This document shows positions 1-6,690 of a DNA stretch of 20,977 bases, piece by piece. The position numbers and the translations under genes are program-made. Source of the DNA: Rhodobacterales bacterium UBA7416 (GTDB lineage: Bacteria > Pseudomonadota > Alphaproteobacteria > Rhodobacterales > Rhodobacteraceae); contig DKMK01000040.1 in NCBI GenBank assembly GCA_002469545.1, positions 1 through 20,977 of the forward strand, written 5' to 3'. Under the pieces are notes generated by a model. It was not told where the DNA came from, made no database searches, and was given only the letters and a program-made list of their open reading frames with translations. Numbering within the stretch: position 1 is the first letter of the stretch; each line of letters opens with the position of its first letter.

Positions 1-708
1 CAAGAATATGGTGAATGGAGCGAAGCGGAAGTTTCTCTTTTTAAACAGTTTCTTAGACCAGGTGATACGGTTATCGACGCCGGTGCAAATATCGGCGCCT
101 ATTCAGTTCCAATGTCAAAGTTTGTTGGTGAAACGGGAACAGTATATTCCTTTGAACCACAACCATTTTTAGCCTCTATTTTATCTTCAAATCTAATCGA
201 GAATGACTGCACAAATGGGCGTGTTTTAACAGTCGCTCTGGGCGATGAAACTGGCACTGTAACAGTTCCGGATTTCGACTATTTTTCTCATTATAATTTT
301 GGTGGTATTTCTTTTAGCGATGACACAAAACGGTTTAGAAAGAGACGTTCTATCCGTGTTCCAAAAGTAAAATTAGACGATGTTATTGCACCAAACAGCC
401 TGCGTTTAATGAAAATTGACGTTGAGGGGATGGAGCTCTCGTGTTTACGTGGAGCCGAGCGATTAATTACAAAATTCAAACCCTTTATCTATTTAGAGTA
501 TGATCGCGAAAAACATGCGGTCGATATTATAAATCTACTCGAGTCTTGGGGTTACATTTGCTACTTGCATAAATCTCGACTGTATAGTGAGGGCAATTTC
601 AAACGTAACGATAATAATATTTTTGGAAACACTATTTCAAGAAACCTTTTATGTGCTCCTGCCAATATCAATGTGATAGGCCTTAAGCGCGTAACGTTTA
701 AAGTTTAA
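1..708 (+). CDS. FkbM-family SAM-dependent methyltransferase, 5' end missing
   Basis: The reading frame is open from the first base, so the gene begins outside the window; 235 residues are visible. The Met codon at 112 lies inside the conserved fold and is not the true start. The visible part holds a Rossmann SAM-binding motif (IDAGANIG, visible residues 25-32), the acidic end of the next strand (FEPQP, 51-55) and the KIDVEGMELSCLRGA block typical of FkbM methyltransferases. Family members usually O-methylate sugars, glycans or secondary metabolites in the cytoplasm; the substrate here is unknown. The gene looks somewhat more AT-rich than the central operon, which would fit the edge of a surface-glycan or accessory cluster lying to the left, but that is inference. 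There is no intrinsic terminator with a plus-strand U-tract after the stop. Confidence 0.88.
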   Translation, partial: QEYGEWSEAEVSLFKQFLRPGDTVIDAGANIGAYSVPMSKFVGETGTVYSFEPQPFLASILSSNLIENDCTNGRVLTVALGDETGTVTVPDFDYFSHYNFGGISFSDDTKRFRKRRSIRVPKVKLDDVIAPNSLRLMKIDVEGMELSCLRGAERLITKFKPFIYLEYDREKHAVDIINLLESWGYICYLHKSRLYSEGNFKRNDNNIFGNTISRNLLCAPANINVIGLKRVTFKV

Positions 709-744
709 CCATTTTGTAAACATCTTCAAGTTTCTTGGTGTTGT

Positions 745-779
745 AAAAAAGGACCCGAAAAGTATTAGCTTTTCGGGTC
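745..779 (-). terminator. Intrinsic terminator reading on the minus strand
   Basis: A perfect 11-bp stem (GACCCGAAAAG / CTTTTCGGGTC, arms 752-762 and 769-779) with a 6-base loop. On the minus strand it is followed by C and then six T (745-750). On the plus strand the hairpin is followed by purine-rich sequence, so it is not a canonical terminator for the upstream methyltransferase gene. Confidence 0.75.
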
Positions 780-905
780 AAGGGACAAGGTTGGTTGTGC
801 AAGAACAAAGGAACCGGGAGAGTCATTGGTCCTTGCACATATATCTGAGAAGCAAGGTTGCAAGCACCTGAAAACTGCTCTCTGATACAAACGACTATGA
901 GACGA
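745..905 (-). ncRNA. Candidate trans-acting small RNA with three hairpins and its own terminator
   Basis: Read on the minus strand this gap has the layout of a stand-alone bacterial sRNA. Hairpin 1 pairs 876-882 with 847-854 (7 bp, one bulge). Hairpin 2 pairs 832-839 with 796-803 (8 bp perfect, TGTGCAAG/CTTGCACA), with a further 4-bp inner stem and an exposed loop AATGACTCTCCC. Hairpin 3 pairs 769-779 with 752-762 (11 bp perfect) and is followed by one C and six T, a standard intrinsic terminator. A possible -10 box TAATAT (complement of 912-917) would place the start near 905; no clear -35 is visible. Both flanking genes are on the plus strand, so no known minus-strand gene explains the terminator. 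The CU-rich loop resembles the anti-Shine-Dalgarno loops of some alphaproteobacterial sRNAs. I do not recognise an Rfam family. The 5' end is approximate. Confidence 0.45.
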
Positions 906-920
906 TTCTGCATATTAGAG

Positions 921-936
921 AGTGACTAACGTCACA
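921..936. promoter_or_regulatory. CRP/FNR-type dyad, possible operator
   Basis: AGTGA-CTAACG-TCACA matches the TGTGA-N6-TCACA pattern of CRP-family regulators with one mismatch in ten. It lies about 40 bases upstream of the TPP-enzyme start at 973. It also lies immediately behind the possible -10 box of the minus-strand sRNA, so it could repress one transcript or activate the other. Similarity to the E. coli CRP pattern is only suggestive in an alphaproteobacterium, where CRP/FNR-family consensus sequences differ. Confidence 0.3.
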
Positions 937-959
937 CATTCTAAATTGCTTCGTATATT

Positions 960-965
960 GAGGGA
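960..965 (+). promoter_or_regulatory. Shine-Dalgarno site setting the TPP-enzyme start at 973
   Basis: GAGGGA lies 7 bases before ATG 973. The same hexamer precedes bamA (10075-10080) and fabZ (13029-13034), which supports it as the preferred ribosome-binding core in this genome and argues against the in-frame GTG at 922. Confidence 0.75.
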
Positions 966-972
966 AATTGTT

Positions 973-2604
973 ATGTCAGTTCAACGCGCAGCCGATGTTT
1001 TGGTGGAATGTCTTATAAATCAGGGCGTCAGCCGTGTATTCGGTGTTCCTGGCGAAAGCTATTTATCCGTTTTAGACGCATTTGTAGATCACCAAACGGA
1101 AATAAAGTTTGTGACGGCACGCCACGAAGGTGGTGCATCGTTCATGGCGGAGGCCTATGGGAAGCTTTTAGGGCAAGCTGGTGTTTGCTTTGTTACACGC
1201 GGACCAGGCGCTACAAATGCTTCGATTGGCGTCCATACGGCTATGCAAAACTCAACGCCTATGATCTTGTTCATCGGACAGATTGGTCGCTCTATGACCG
1301 ACAGAGAAGCTTTTCAAGAAATCGACTACAGAATGTTTTTTGGGCCCATCGCCAAATGGGTGACACAAATCGACGACCCAAACCGCGTATCAGAGTTAGT
1401 TGCACGTGCATTCTCTGTTGCAACATCAGGTAGACCTGGTCCCGTTGTCGTCGCATTACCAGAAGATATGTTGCGTGAAATGACGTCCGTTCAGGCAGCA
1501 AAGGCGGTTCCTTCGCTATCAGCTCAAGCAACCAAAGCCCATATCAGTGTAATCAAAGATGAAATAACGAAAGCAGCCCGTCCACTTATTATATGCGGTG
1601 GCGGAGGTTGGACTGACCAAGGCCGTAACGATTTACAATCGTTTGCGGAAGCTGCCAATATTCCTGTAATTTGCGGCTTTCGTAACCAAGACCTAATGGA
1701 CTCAAATAGTAATTCCTACATCGGAGATGCATCGTTTGGAAAACCGGAAGCAATGAAAAGGGTAATTTCCGAGTCAGATTGTATCCTCGCACTAAACATC
1801 CGATTTGGCGAAGTTGTTACAGACGGTTGGGAGATGTTTAACTTTCCTCATCCCCAGCAAAAGATAATACATACACATATTAGCGAGGCAGAGATTAACA
1901 AAGTCTATCACTGCCATTTGGGCATAGTCGCAGCCCCCGACAGTATCGTTTCAGGCCTTCGCTCAGCTGAGGTTAAAGGTGATTGGGGGGACTATTGCCG
2001 CAAAGCAAGATCGGAGTTTTTGAAAACAAGAGAGGTTCCTAAAACGATTGGAACTTTAAATGTTGCTAAAATTTGCAACTACTTGAATTTGCATGCAGAT
2101 AAAGATGCAATATATACCAATGGTGCTGGAAACTATGCAATTTGGTCCGGTAAATATTTGAACTACTCGAAACACCATCGGCTACTTGCGCCGCAATCAG
2201 GCGCTATGGGTGCTGGGATTCCGGCTGCAATCGCTGCAAAAACTGCGTTCCCAGATCGACAGGTGATCTGTTTCGCCGGAGATGGTGATTTTCAGATGAG
2301 TTGCAATGAACTTGGCACTGCAATGCAACAAATGTTGGACCCTATAATTTTGATACATAATAATGGATCATACGGCACAATTCGTATGCACCAAGAAATG
2401 AGGTATCCAGATCGCGTAAGTGCAACGGAATTGACAAATCCACAGTTTGAATTCTTGGCACAAGCTTATGGATTTGGGTATGCCCGCATAGAAACAGACG
2501 CCGACTTTCCTGCAGCATTTGAACAGGCAAAGAAAGCAGCGTTTGGCTTCATTATTGAAATGATTACAGATCCACGCGACATTGCGCCCAATAAAACGAT
2601 ATAG
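973..2604 (+). CDS. Thiamine-diphosphate-dependent enzyme, acetolactate-synthase superfamily, substrate unknown
   Basis: The 543-residue protein has the three-domain layout of the acetolactate synthase/pyruvate oxidase/benzoylformate decarboxylase superfamily. The N-terminal domain has FGVPGES, whose Glu activates the thiazolium ring, then the RGPGATN and AFQEID blocks. The C-terminal cofactor domain has GDGDFQMS followed by NNGSYGT, the GDG...NN metal/ThDP motif. It is probably a cytoplasmic carboligase or 2-oxoacid decarboxylase. The in-frame GTG at 922 would add 17 residues with no Shine-Dalgarno and would overlap the dyad at 921-936; ATG 973 has GAGGGA 7 bases upstream and gives the usual N-terminus. 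No small regulatory subunit (ilvN/ilvH) follows and the length is below that of biosynthetic IlvB, so it is probably not the branched-chain enzyme. The convergent AraC regulator may control it, but that is inference from proximity. Confidence 0.88.
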   Translation: MSVQRAADVLVECLINQGVSRVFGVPGESYLSVLDAFVDHQTEIKFVTARHEGGASFMAEAYGKLLGQAGVCFVTRGPGATNASIGVHTAMQNSTPMILFIGQIGRSMTDREAFQEIDYRMFFGPIAKWVTQIDDPNRVSELVARAFSVATSGRPGPVVVALPEDMLREMTSVQAAKAVPSLSAQATKAHISVIKDEITKAARPLIICGGGGWTDQGRNDLQSFAEAANIPVICGFRNQDLMDSNSNSYIGDASFGKPEAMKRVISESDCILALNIRFGEVVTDGWEMFNFPHPQQKIIHTHISEAEINKVYHCHLGIVAAPDSIVSGLRSAEVKGDWGDYCRKARSEFLKTREVPKTIGTLNVAKICNYLNLHADKDAIYTNGAGNYAIWSGKYLNYSKHHRLLAPQSGAMGAGIPAAIAAKTAFPDRQVICFAGDGDFQMSCNELGTAMQQMLDPIILIHNNGSYGTIRMHQEMRYPDRVSATELTNPQFEFLAQAYGFGYARIETDADFPAAFEQAKKAAFGFIIEMITDPRDIAPNKTI

Positions 2605-2620
2605 GGCGCAATTTATTATA
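2581..2620 (+). terminator. Hairpin overlapping the end of the TPP-enzyme gene, possible terminator
   Basis: Perfect 9-bp inverted repeat ATTGCGCCC (2581-2589) / GGGCGCAAT (2604-2612) with a 14-base loop that holds the last codons and the stop. It is followed by T-rich sequence (TTATTATA), but not an unbroken U-tract. It sits in the junction of two convergent genes only 11 bases apart, so it could end plus-strand transcription; the minus-strand side has no T-run after the stem. Confidence 0.45.
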
Positions 2621-3470
2621 CCGCAATATCAGTCAATAAGGACTCTCTCGAGAGGTTTTTACGGAACTGATCCCGAGACTGACGAAACTCTTTGGGTGAC
2701 ATGCCAAGTCGCGTCGTGAAAAAACGGGTGAAATATGCAGCTGATGTAAATCCAAGATCACTAGCAATGTCTTGTATTTTAGCGTTGGATATCAATAGAA
2801 GCCGTCGTGCTTCGCTTATAATACGGTCCTGGATAAAATGAGATGCTGATTGGCCGTTCAACTGTTGGCACACACGCGTTAAATGAGTGCTTGTGACACC
2901 CAATGTACGGGCATAGTTTTCCAATCCTTTACCCGAAAAGAATTCATCTTCTACTAGGTGAGAGAATTTATGCATCAAGCGTTGAGCTGCTGATAATTTT
3001 ACACAATCCGACTGTTGCGCAAGTAATCGCGTTACATTGACGGTAATCAGCCCTGTATAGCTGTATATAGCCATGTCCGCGGCTGGATTTCCAGAATTAA
3101 ACTCCTGCAATGCAGCATCGAACATCTGAGCCATTGTTGTAATATCGTTTGCTGTATTCAAGGCAAAGACAACTGGCTCAATAGGAAGGTTAAAATCCAT
3201 CTCGGTAGGAATAGAGATTGCGCAAGCTTGGGTATTGATACCCAAATCAATATGATGTGGGCAGCTATCTGGGACATAAATAACGGTATTTGTTCCAAAG
3301 CCCTTCGTTACGCCATCAATCATGCACTTCCCGCTACCTTTTTTTATAAAGATAAACTTATTATAACCATTAGCGCCATCTAGGCGCAGTTGGGCAGAAA
3401 TATTTCGGTACAAACCCGAAATCCCTGCCACAAAGACGGACTTGCCGCCCGATGTGGATGTATTATTCAT
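2616..3470 (-). CDS. AraC-family transcriptional regulator with N-terminal cupin domain
   Basis: The 284-residue protein has a cupin-like ligand domain in its N-terminal half (a KFIFIKKGSGKCMIDG strand pair and a YVPDSCPHHI turn near residues 38-75). The C-terminal AraC/XylS DNA-binding domain (about 180-270) has two helix-turn-helix units: LENYARTLGVTSTHLTRVCQ and IQDIASDLGFTSAAYFTRFF, ending in the GMSPKEFR signature. The layout resembles sensors of small aromatic or organic acids, but the effector is not readable from sequence. ATG 3470 is preceded by AGGTAA at a suitable distance. The gene faces the TPP-enzyme gene tail to tail and lies 124 bases downstream of miaA on the same strand, so it probably has its own promoter in that gap. 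An AT-rich direct repeat TTTTATAT occurs twice, 11 bases apart, at 3488-3506 just upstream of the start and could be an autoregulatory or promoter element. Confidence 0.92.
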   Translation of the reverse strand: MNNTSTSGGKSVFVAGISGLYRNISAQLRLDGANGYNKFIFIKKGSGKCMIDGVTKGFGTNTVIYVPDSCPHHIDLGINTQACAISIPTEMDFNLPIEPVVFALNTANDITTMAQMFDAALQEFNSGNPAADMAIYSYTGLITVNVTRLLAQQSDCVKLSAAQRLMHKFSHLVEDEFFSGKGLENYARTLGVTSTHLTRVCQQLNGQSASHFIQDRIISEARRLLLISNAKIQDIASDLGFTSAAYFTRFFTTRLGMSPKEFRQSRDQFRKNLSRESLLTDIAV

Positions 3471-3594
3471 GTGTTACCTGCTCGGTTTTTTATATTCTTT
3501 TTATATACTTAAAGTAAGAAGGTAGAGCACAATGGGCAATCAAAAAGGTGTGGGATTTGTAATGATTCGGTCATTGTAGTAATAGAATCACACT

Positions 3595-4497
3595 TTAAGA
3601 ATCAGCTATGTGAACACTGTTCCAATTCGACATTTTGGACCTAAACCAAGTTCGCTGGCGTTTTGCATATCTCCGCGTTTGCGTCTTCGCCTCCGAAATA
3701 GCGATATCTAAATCAGTTCCATTTGTAATGTGAGCAACAAGTTCCTTTGCTCCTATCGCTTTGCATGATGGATGGCTTTCATCCCAAAGGCCCGCGTCTA
3801 AAACAGATTGGCACTCACCCAAAGCACCGGCATCAATCATATTATCAAATCGTCTCTCGATACGTTCATTCAGCCAATCAGCTTCACTCACCAGATTAAC
3901 ACCAATACACTCTTCGATCTCCAACAGAGGCGGTGGTGTCTCTTCCTGCCAACGAGATAACCCCTTGCCAGTTGCCGCGATAACCTCCCAGGCCCGCCGC
4001 GTACGAACGGGATTCAAATGATCGATACGCAACAAAGTATTCGGATCTAACTCTCTTAACAAAGCTGCAAATGCATGCTTTCCGTCGGTTTTTTCTATAA
4101 TGTCCGCCTGATGTTTTATTTCGGAAGGGATTTCGGGAATTTCCGCAATTCCATTTGTAAGCAATTGAAAGTACAGGCCTGTTCCACCTAGAATAATAGG
4201 ACGTAGACCATCCTCTGCCGCGGCAACAAGAGCTTTACGTACATCAGCAAGCCAGTGGCCAGCAGAGTAGGGTGCTCCAATATCAATGTGGCCATACATT
4301 CTGTGTGGACAAAGTTCAATTTCTTCGGCGCTTGGGCGGGCTGTTAAAACATGCCACTGACTATACACCTGCAAAGCATCTGCATTTATGACAACACCAT
4401 TAAATCTTTGAGCTAAATCAATACCAAGCGCAGATTTTCCAGATGCGGTTGGGCCAGCAATAAGAATAGGCTTGGAATTGTTGAAATCTATTTCCAT
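3595..4497 (-). CDS. miaA: tRNA dimethylallyltransferase
   Basis: Transfers a dimethylallyl group from dimethylallyl diphosphate to N6 of A37 in tRNAs reading UNN codons. The 300-residue protein has the P-loop GPTASGKS (15-22), the INADALQVY block with the catalytic Asp (D40) and Gln (Q43), LTARPS in place of the more usual GTAKP, GGTGLYF, the NPVRTRRAWEV segment, AIGAKEL, and a C-terminal TRRYAKRQRTWFR. These mark a complete MiaA; the DALQ/LTARP variant is one I associate with Rhodobacterales. Its substrate ultimately comes from the MEP pathway, whose dxr gene lies in the divergent operon. It is transcribed away from pyrH; the promoter must lie within the 138-base divergent gap. Confidence 0.96.
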   Translation of the reverse strand: MEIDFNNSKPILIAGPTASGKSALGIDLAQRFNGVVINADALQVYSQWHVLTARPSAEEIELCPHRMYGHIDIGAPYSAGHWLADVRKALVAAAEDGLRPIILGGTGLYFQLLTNGIAEIPEIPSEIKHQADIIEKTDGKHAFAALLRELDPNTLLRIDHLNPVRTRRAWEVIAATGKGLSRWQEETPPPLLEIEECIGVNLVSEADWLNERIERRFDNMIDAGALGECQSVLDAGLWDESHPSCKAIGAKELVAHITNGTDLDIAISEAKTQTRRYAKRQRTWFRSKMSNWNSVHIADS

Positions 4498-4623
4498 TCT
4501 TATGCCTTTGGCTGTGGCGATTTACGGCGCTTAACGATAAGTACAAGAAGCTAAATAGCGCCTATACAAGATTTTTACCATTGCATGCTGATGTTTTTTA
4601 AAGCATTTTCGCACCAATTACAC

Positions 4624-4627
4624 GGAG
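4624..4627 (+). promoter_or_regulatory. Shine-Dalgarno site setting the pyrH start at 4636
   Basis: GGAG lies 8 bases before ATG 4636. The in-frame ATGs at 4585 and 4591 lack a comparable site and would add a hydrophobic extension atypical of UMP kinases. Confidence 0.7.
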
Positions 4628-4635
4628 ATGCCCAA

Positions 4636-5373
4636 ATGCCAGATCAAAATGACGAAACACAGCTTACTTATAAGCGAGTCCTTTTGAAAATTTCAGGCGA
4701 AGCATTAATGGGTGATCAAGGTTTTGGGTTACATCCTCCGACAGTCGAACGTATCGCAAAAGAAGTGAAGCGTGTTCATGAGCTGGGCGTAGAACTATGC
4801 TTGGTCATAGGTGGTGGTAATATTTTTCGTGGGCTTCAAGGTTCTGCTCAAGGAATGGAGCGTACAACAGCCGACTATATGGGAATGCTGGCCACAGTAA
4901 TGAATGCATTAGCCATGCAGGGCGCTTTGGAATCTTTGGGAATTAACACACGCGTTATATCTGCGATACCTATGGATCAAGTTTGCGAACCATACATTCG
5001 CCGCCGCGCCGTTCGCCACCTAGAGAAGGGACGCGTTTGTATATTTGCAGCTGGAACAGGAAACCCATATTTCACAACGGATACAGCGGCAACTTTGCGC
5101 GCTTCGGAAATGAGTTGCGAAGCCATCTTTAAGGGCACTCAGGTCGATGGCATTTATGACAAAGATCCAAAAACGAACGCTGATGCCGTGCGGTATGATA
5201 AGGTTAGTTTTGATGAAGTTCTTCAAAAGAACTTGAAAGTAATGGATGCCTCTGCGATTGCATTGGCCAGAGATAACAATTTACCAATCATTGTATTTTC
5301 ACTGTCTGAAAAAGGCGGATTGAAGGGTATTATGTCTGGTGAAGGTACATTTACCGTTGTGGGCGAAACCTAA
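4636..5373 (+). CDS. pyrH: Uridylate kinase (UMP kinase)
   Basis: Phosphorylates UMP to UDP with ATP, an essential step for RNA, DNA and UDP-sugar precursors including the UDP-GlcNAc used by LpxA. The 245-residue form matches bacterial PyrH length. Visible motifs are the amino-acid-kinase start KISGEALMG, GGGNIFRG for phosphate binding, MGMLATVMNALA, the RRRAVRHLEKGRVCIFAAG block and NPYFTTDTAA. The start at 4636 is chosen over the upstream ATG at 4585 because GGAG lies at the right spacing and the N-terminus then has the usual length. First gene of the long plus-strand run, divergent from miaA and 18 bases before frr, the common pyrH-frr pairing. Confidence 0.96.
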   Translation: MPDQNDETQLTYKRVLLKISGEALMGDQGFGLHPPTVERIAKEVKRVHELGVELCLVIGGGNIFRGLQGSAQGMERTTADYMGMLATVMNALAMQGALESLGINTRVISAIPMDQVCEPYIRRRAVRHLEKGRVCIFAAGTGNPYFTTDTAATLRASEMSCEAIFKGTQVDGIYDKDPKTNADAVRYDKVSFDEVLQKNLKVMDASAIALARDNNLPIIVFSLSEKGGLKGIMSGEGTFTVVGET

Positions 5374-5391
5374 CGGAATAAGGGGAATAAT

Positions 5392-5943
5392 ATGTCAGAA
5401 GATATTGATATTGATGCGTTAGAGAAACGTATGGAAGGTGCTGTAAGTGCAATGAGATCCGAGTTCTCTTCATTGCGAACTGGGCGCGCTTCTGCTTCGG
5501 TGTTAGATAAAGTAATGGTGAACGCATATGGCGCAATGACTCCACTTAACCAGTGCGCTGGGATTAATGTTCCAGAACCACGTATGATAACGGTTACTGT
5601 GTGGGATAAGAGCCTCATTGATTCAGTGGACAAAGCCATCCGTGAAAGTAATCTAGGTATAAATCCAGTTGGTGACGGTATGGTATTACGCTTACCAATT
5701 CCTGAATTGAACGAAGAGCGTCGGGTAGAATTAACAAAAGTCGCCGGCACTTATGCGGAAAACGCCCGTATTTCCATTCGTAATGTCCGTCGCGACGGAA
5801 TGGATCAAGTTAAGAAAGCTGACGGAATCGGCGAGGATGATCAAAAAATTTGGTCTGATGAAATCCAAGAGCTTACAAACGCAGCCATCAAGAAAATTGA
5901 TGCAACCTTAGAAGCCAAGCAAGCAGAAATAATGCAGGTTTAA
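5392..5943 (+). CDS. frr: Ribosome recycling factor
   Basis: With EF-G, splits post-termination ribosomes so that the subunits can be reused. The 183-residue protein matches the family length of about 185. It has the N-terminal helix with LRTGRAS, the Pro-rich NVPEPRMITV region of the second domain, and the long C-terminal helices with RISIRNVRRDG and DEIQELTNAAIKKID, making the tRNA-shaped two-domain fold. AGGGG lies 6 bases before ATG 5392. It is co-transcribed with pyrH, as in most bacteria. Confidence 0.97.
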   Translation: MSEDIDIDALEKRMEGAVSAMRSEFSSLRTGRASASVLDKVMVNAYGAMTPLNQCAGINVPEPRMITVTVWDKSLIDSVDKAIRESNLGINPVGDGMVLRLPIPELNEERRVELTKVAGTYAENARISIRNVRRDGMDQVKKADGIGEDDQKIWSDEIQELTNAAIKKIDATLEAKQAEIMQV

Positions 5944-5948
5944 CCTCA

Positions 5949-5953
5949 AAGGT
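5949..5953 (+). promoter_or_regulatory. Shine-Dalgarno site supporting the TTG start of uppS
   Basis: AAGGT lies 8 bases before TTG 5962. The first in-frame ATG downstream (6013) encodes the Met of the catalytic MDGNGR motif and is therefore too late to be the start, so the rare TTG is best supported. Confidence 0.7.
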
Positions 5954-5961
5954 ATTTTAAA

Positions 5962-6690
5962 TTGCCGCTTGTATCTAACATAATTCCGGAAGACTTACAT
6001 GTTGCCATCATTATGGACGGCAACGGCCGCTGGGCTACGGCTAAATCGTTGGCGCGCCTGAAGGGCCATGCCAAAGGTGCCGATCGCGTTCGTGATATTG
6101 TAGATGCAGCCATGGATATGCAAATTTCGCACCTTACGCTTTTTGCTTTTTCAACTGAAAACTGGAAACGATCCGAAGGCGAAGTTCTGGGGCTTATGGC
6201 TCTATTTCGCCGCTTTATTCGCTCCGAAGCAGCAAAGCTATTTTCCCGAGGTGTTAAAGTACGTTTTATTGGATGCCGCGATCGTTTAGATAAATCGTTG
6301 ATCAGCCTAATGGAAGGCTTAGAAGACCAAACTTCTCAAAACGACAAGTTATACTTGACGATAGGTCTGAATTACGGTGGCCGTGATGAAATTGCACGGA
6401 CGGCAAAGAAGCTTGCTCTGCAAGTAAAAGCAGGCGCGATTGATCCCCAAGACATAAACATTGAAATGTTTGGATCAAATCTAGATACTAGTGGCTTACC
6501 TGATCCTGATTTAGTTATTCGCACTTCTGGTGAGTATCGCACGTCGAACTTTTTGCCATGGCAATCTGTATATGCAGAATATGTGTTCGAAGATACAACT
6601 TGGCCAGACTTTGACAAAGAGTTGTTCGAAAAAACTTTGGGCGAATTCAAAGGCCGTAACAGACGTTTTGGCGCTGTATCCAGCAAATGA
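5962..6690 (+). CDS. uppS: Undecaprenyl diphosphate synthase (di-trans, poly-cis)
   Basis: Adds eight isopentenyl units to farnesyl diphosphate to give undecaprenyl diphosphate, the lipid carrier for peptidoglycan and O-antigen building, at the inner face of the membrane. The 242-residue protein has the cis-prenyltransferase motif IIMDGNGRWA with catalytic Asp19, the LTLFAFSTENWKR block, LNYGGRDEI, and the C-terminal DLVIRTSGEYRTSNFLPWQ and YAEYVF segments. It starts with TTG, backed by a Shine-Dalgarno at 5949-5953. Its stop overlaps the cdsA start (ATGA), so the two are translationally coupled. Its isoprenoid precursors depend on Dxr, two genes downstream. Confidence 0.96.
   Translation: MPLVSNIIPEDLHVAIIMDGNGRWATAKSLARLKGHAKGADRVRDIVDAAMDMQISHLTLFAFSTENWKRSEGEVLGLMALFRRFIRSEAAKLFSRGVKVRFIGCRDRLDKSLISLMEGLEDQTSQNDKLYLTIGLNYGGRDEIARTAKKLALQVKAGAIDPQDINIEMFGSNLDTSGLPDPDLVIRTSGEYRTSNFLPWQSVYAEYVFEDTTWPDFDKELFEKTLGEFKGRNRRFGAVSSK

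Noticed and set aside
698..913. Minus-strand 71-codon open frame across the gap
   Set aside because: It runs through the hairpins and terminator of the sRNA candidate, has no Shine-Dalgarno and no domain-like character; the structure is better explained as RNA.
922..972. Upstream GTG start for the TPP-enzyme gene
   Set aside because: No Shine-Dalgarno, atypical 17-residue extension, and the GTG lies inside a palindromic dyad; ATG 973 has GAGGGA at the right distance.
973..2604. Calling the TPP enzyme ilvB (biosynthetic acetolactate synthase)
   Set aside because: No small-subunit gene follows, the protein is somewhat short, and a cupin-AraC regulator adjoins it; only the superfamily is safe.
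3586..3598. AATCACACTTTAA shared with 10023-10035
   Set aside because: A 13-base match between two places is expected by chance a few times in 21 kb, more so in AT-rich gaps; no further similarity flanks it.
4526..4562. Inverted repeat GGCGCT...AGCGCC between miaA and pyrH
   Set aside because: Only 6-bp arms with a 25-base spacer; could be chance. No convincing promoter or leader structure could be built around it.
4585..4635. Upstream ATG start for pyrH
   Set aside because: No Shine-Dalgarno and an unusual hydrophobic extension; ATG 4636 fits both spacing and family length.
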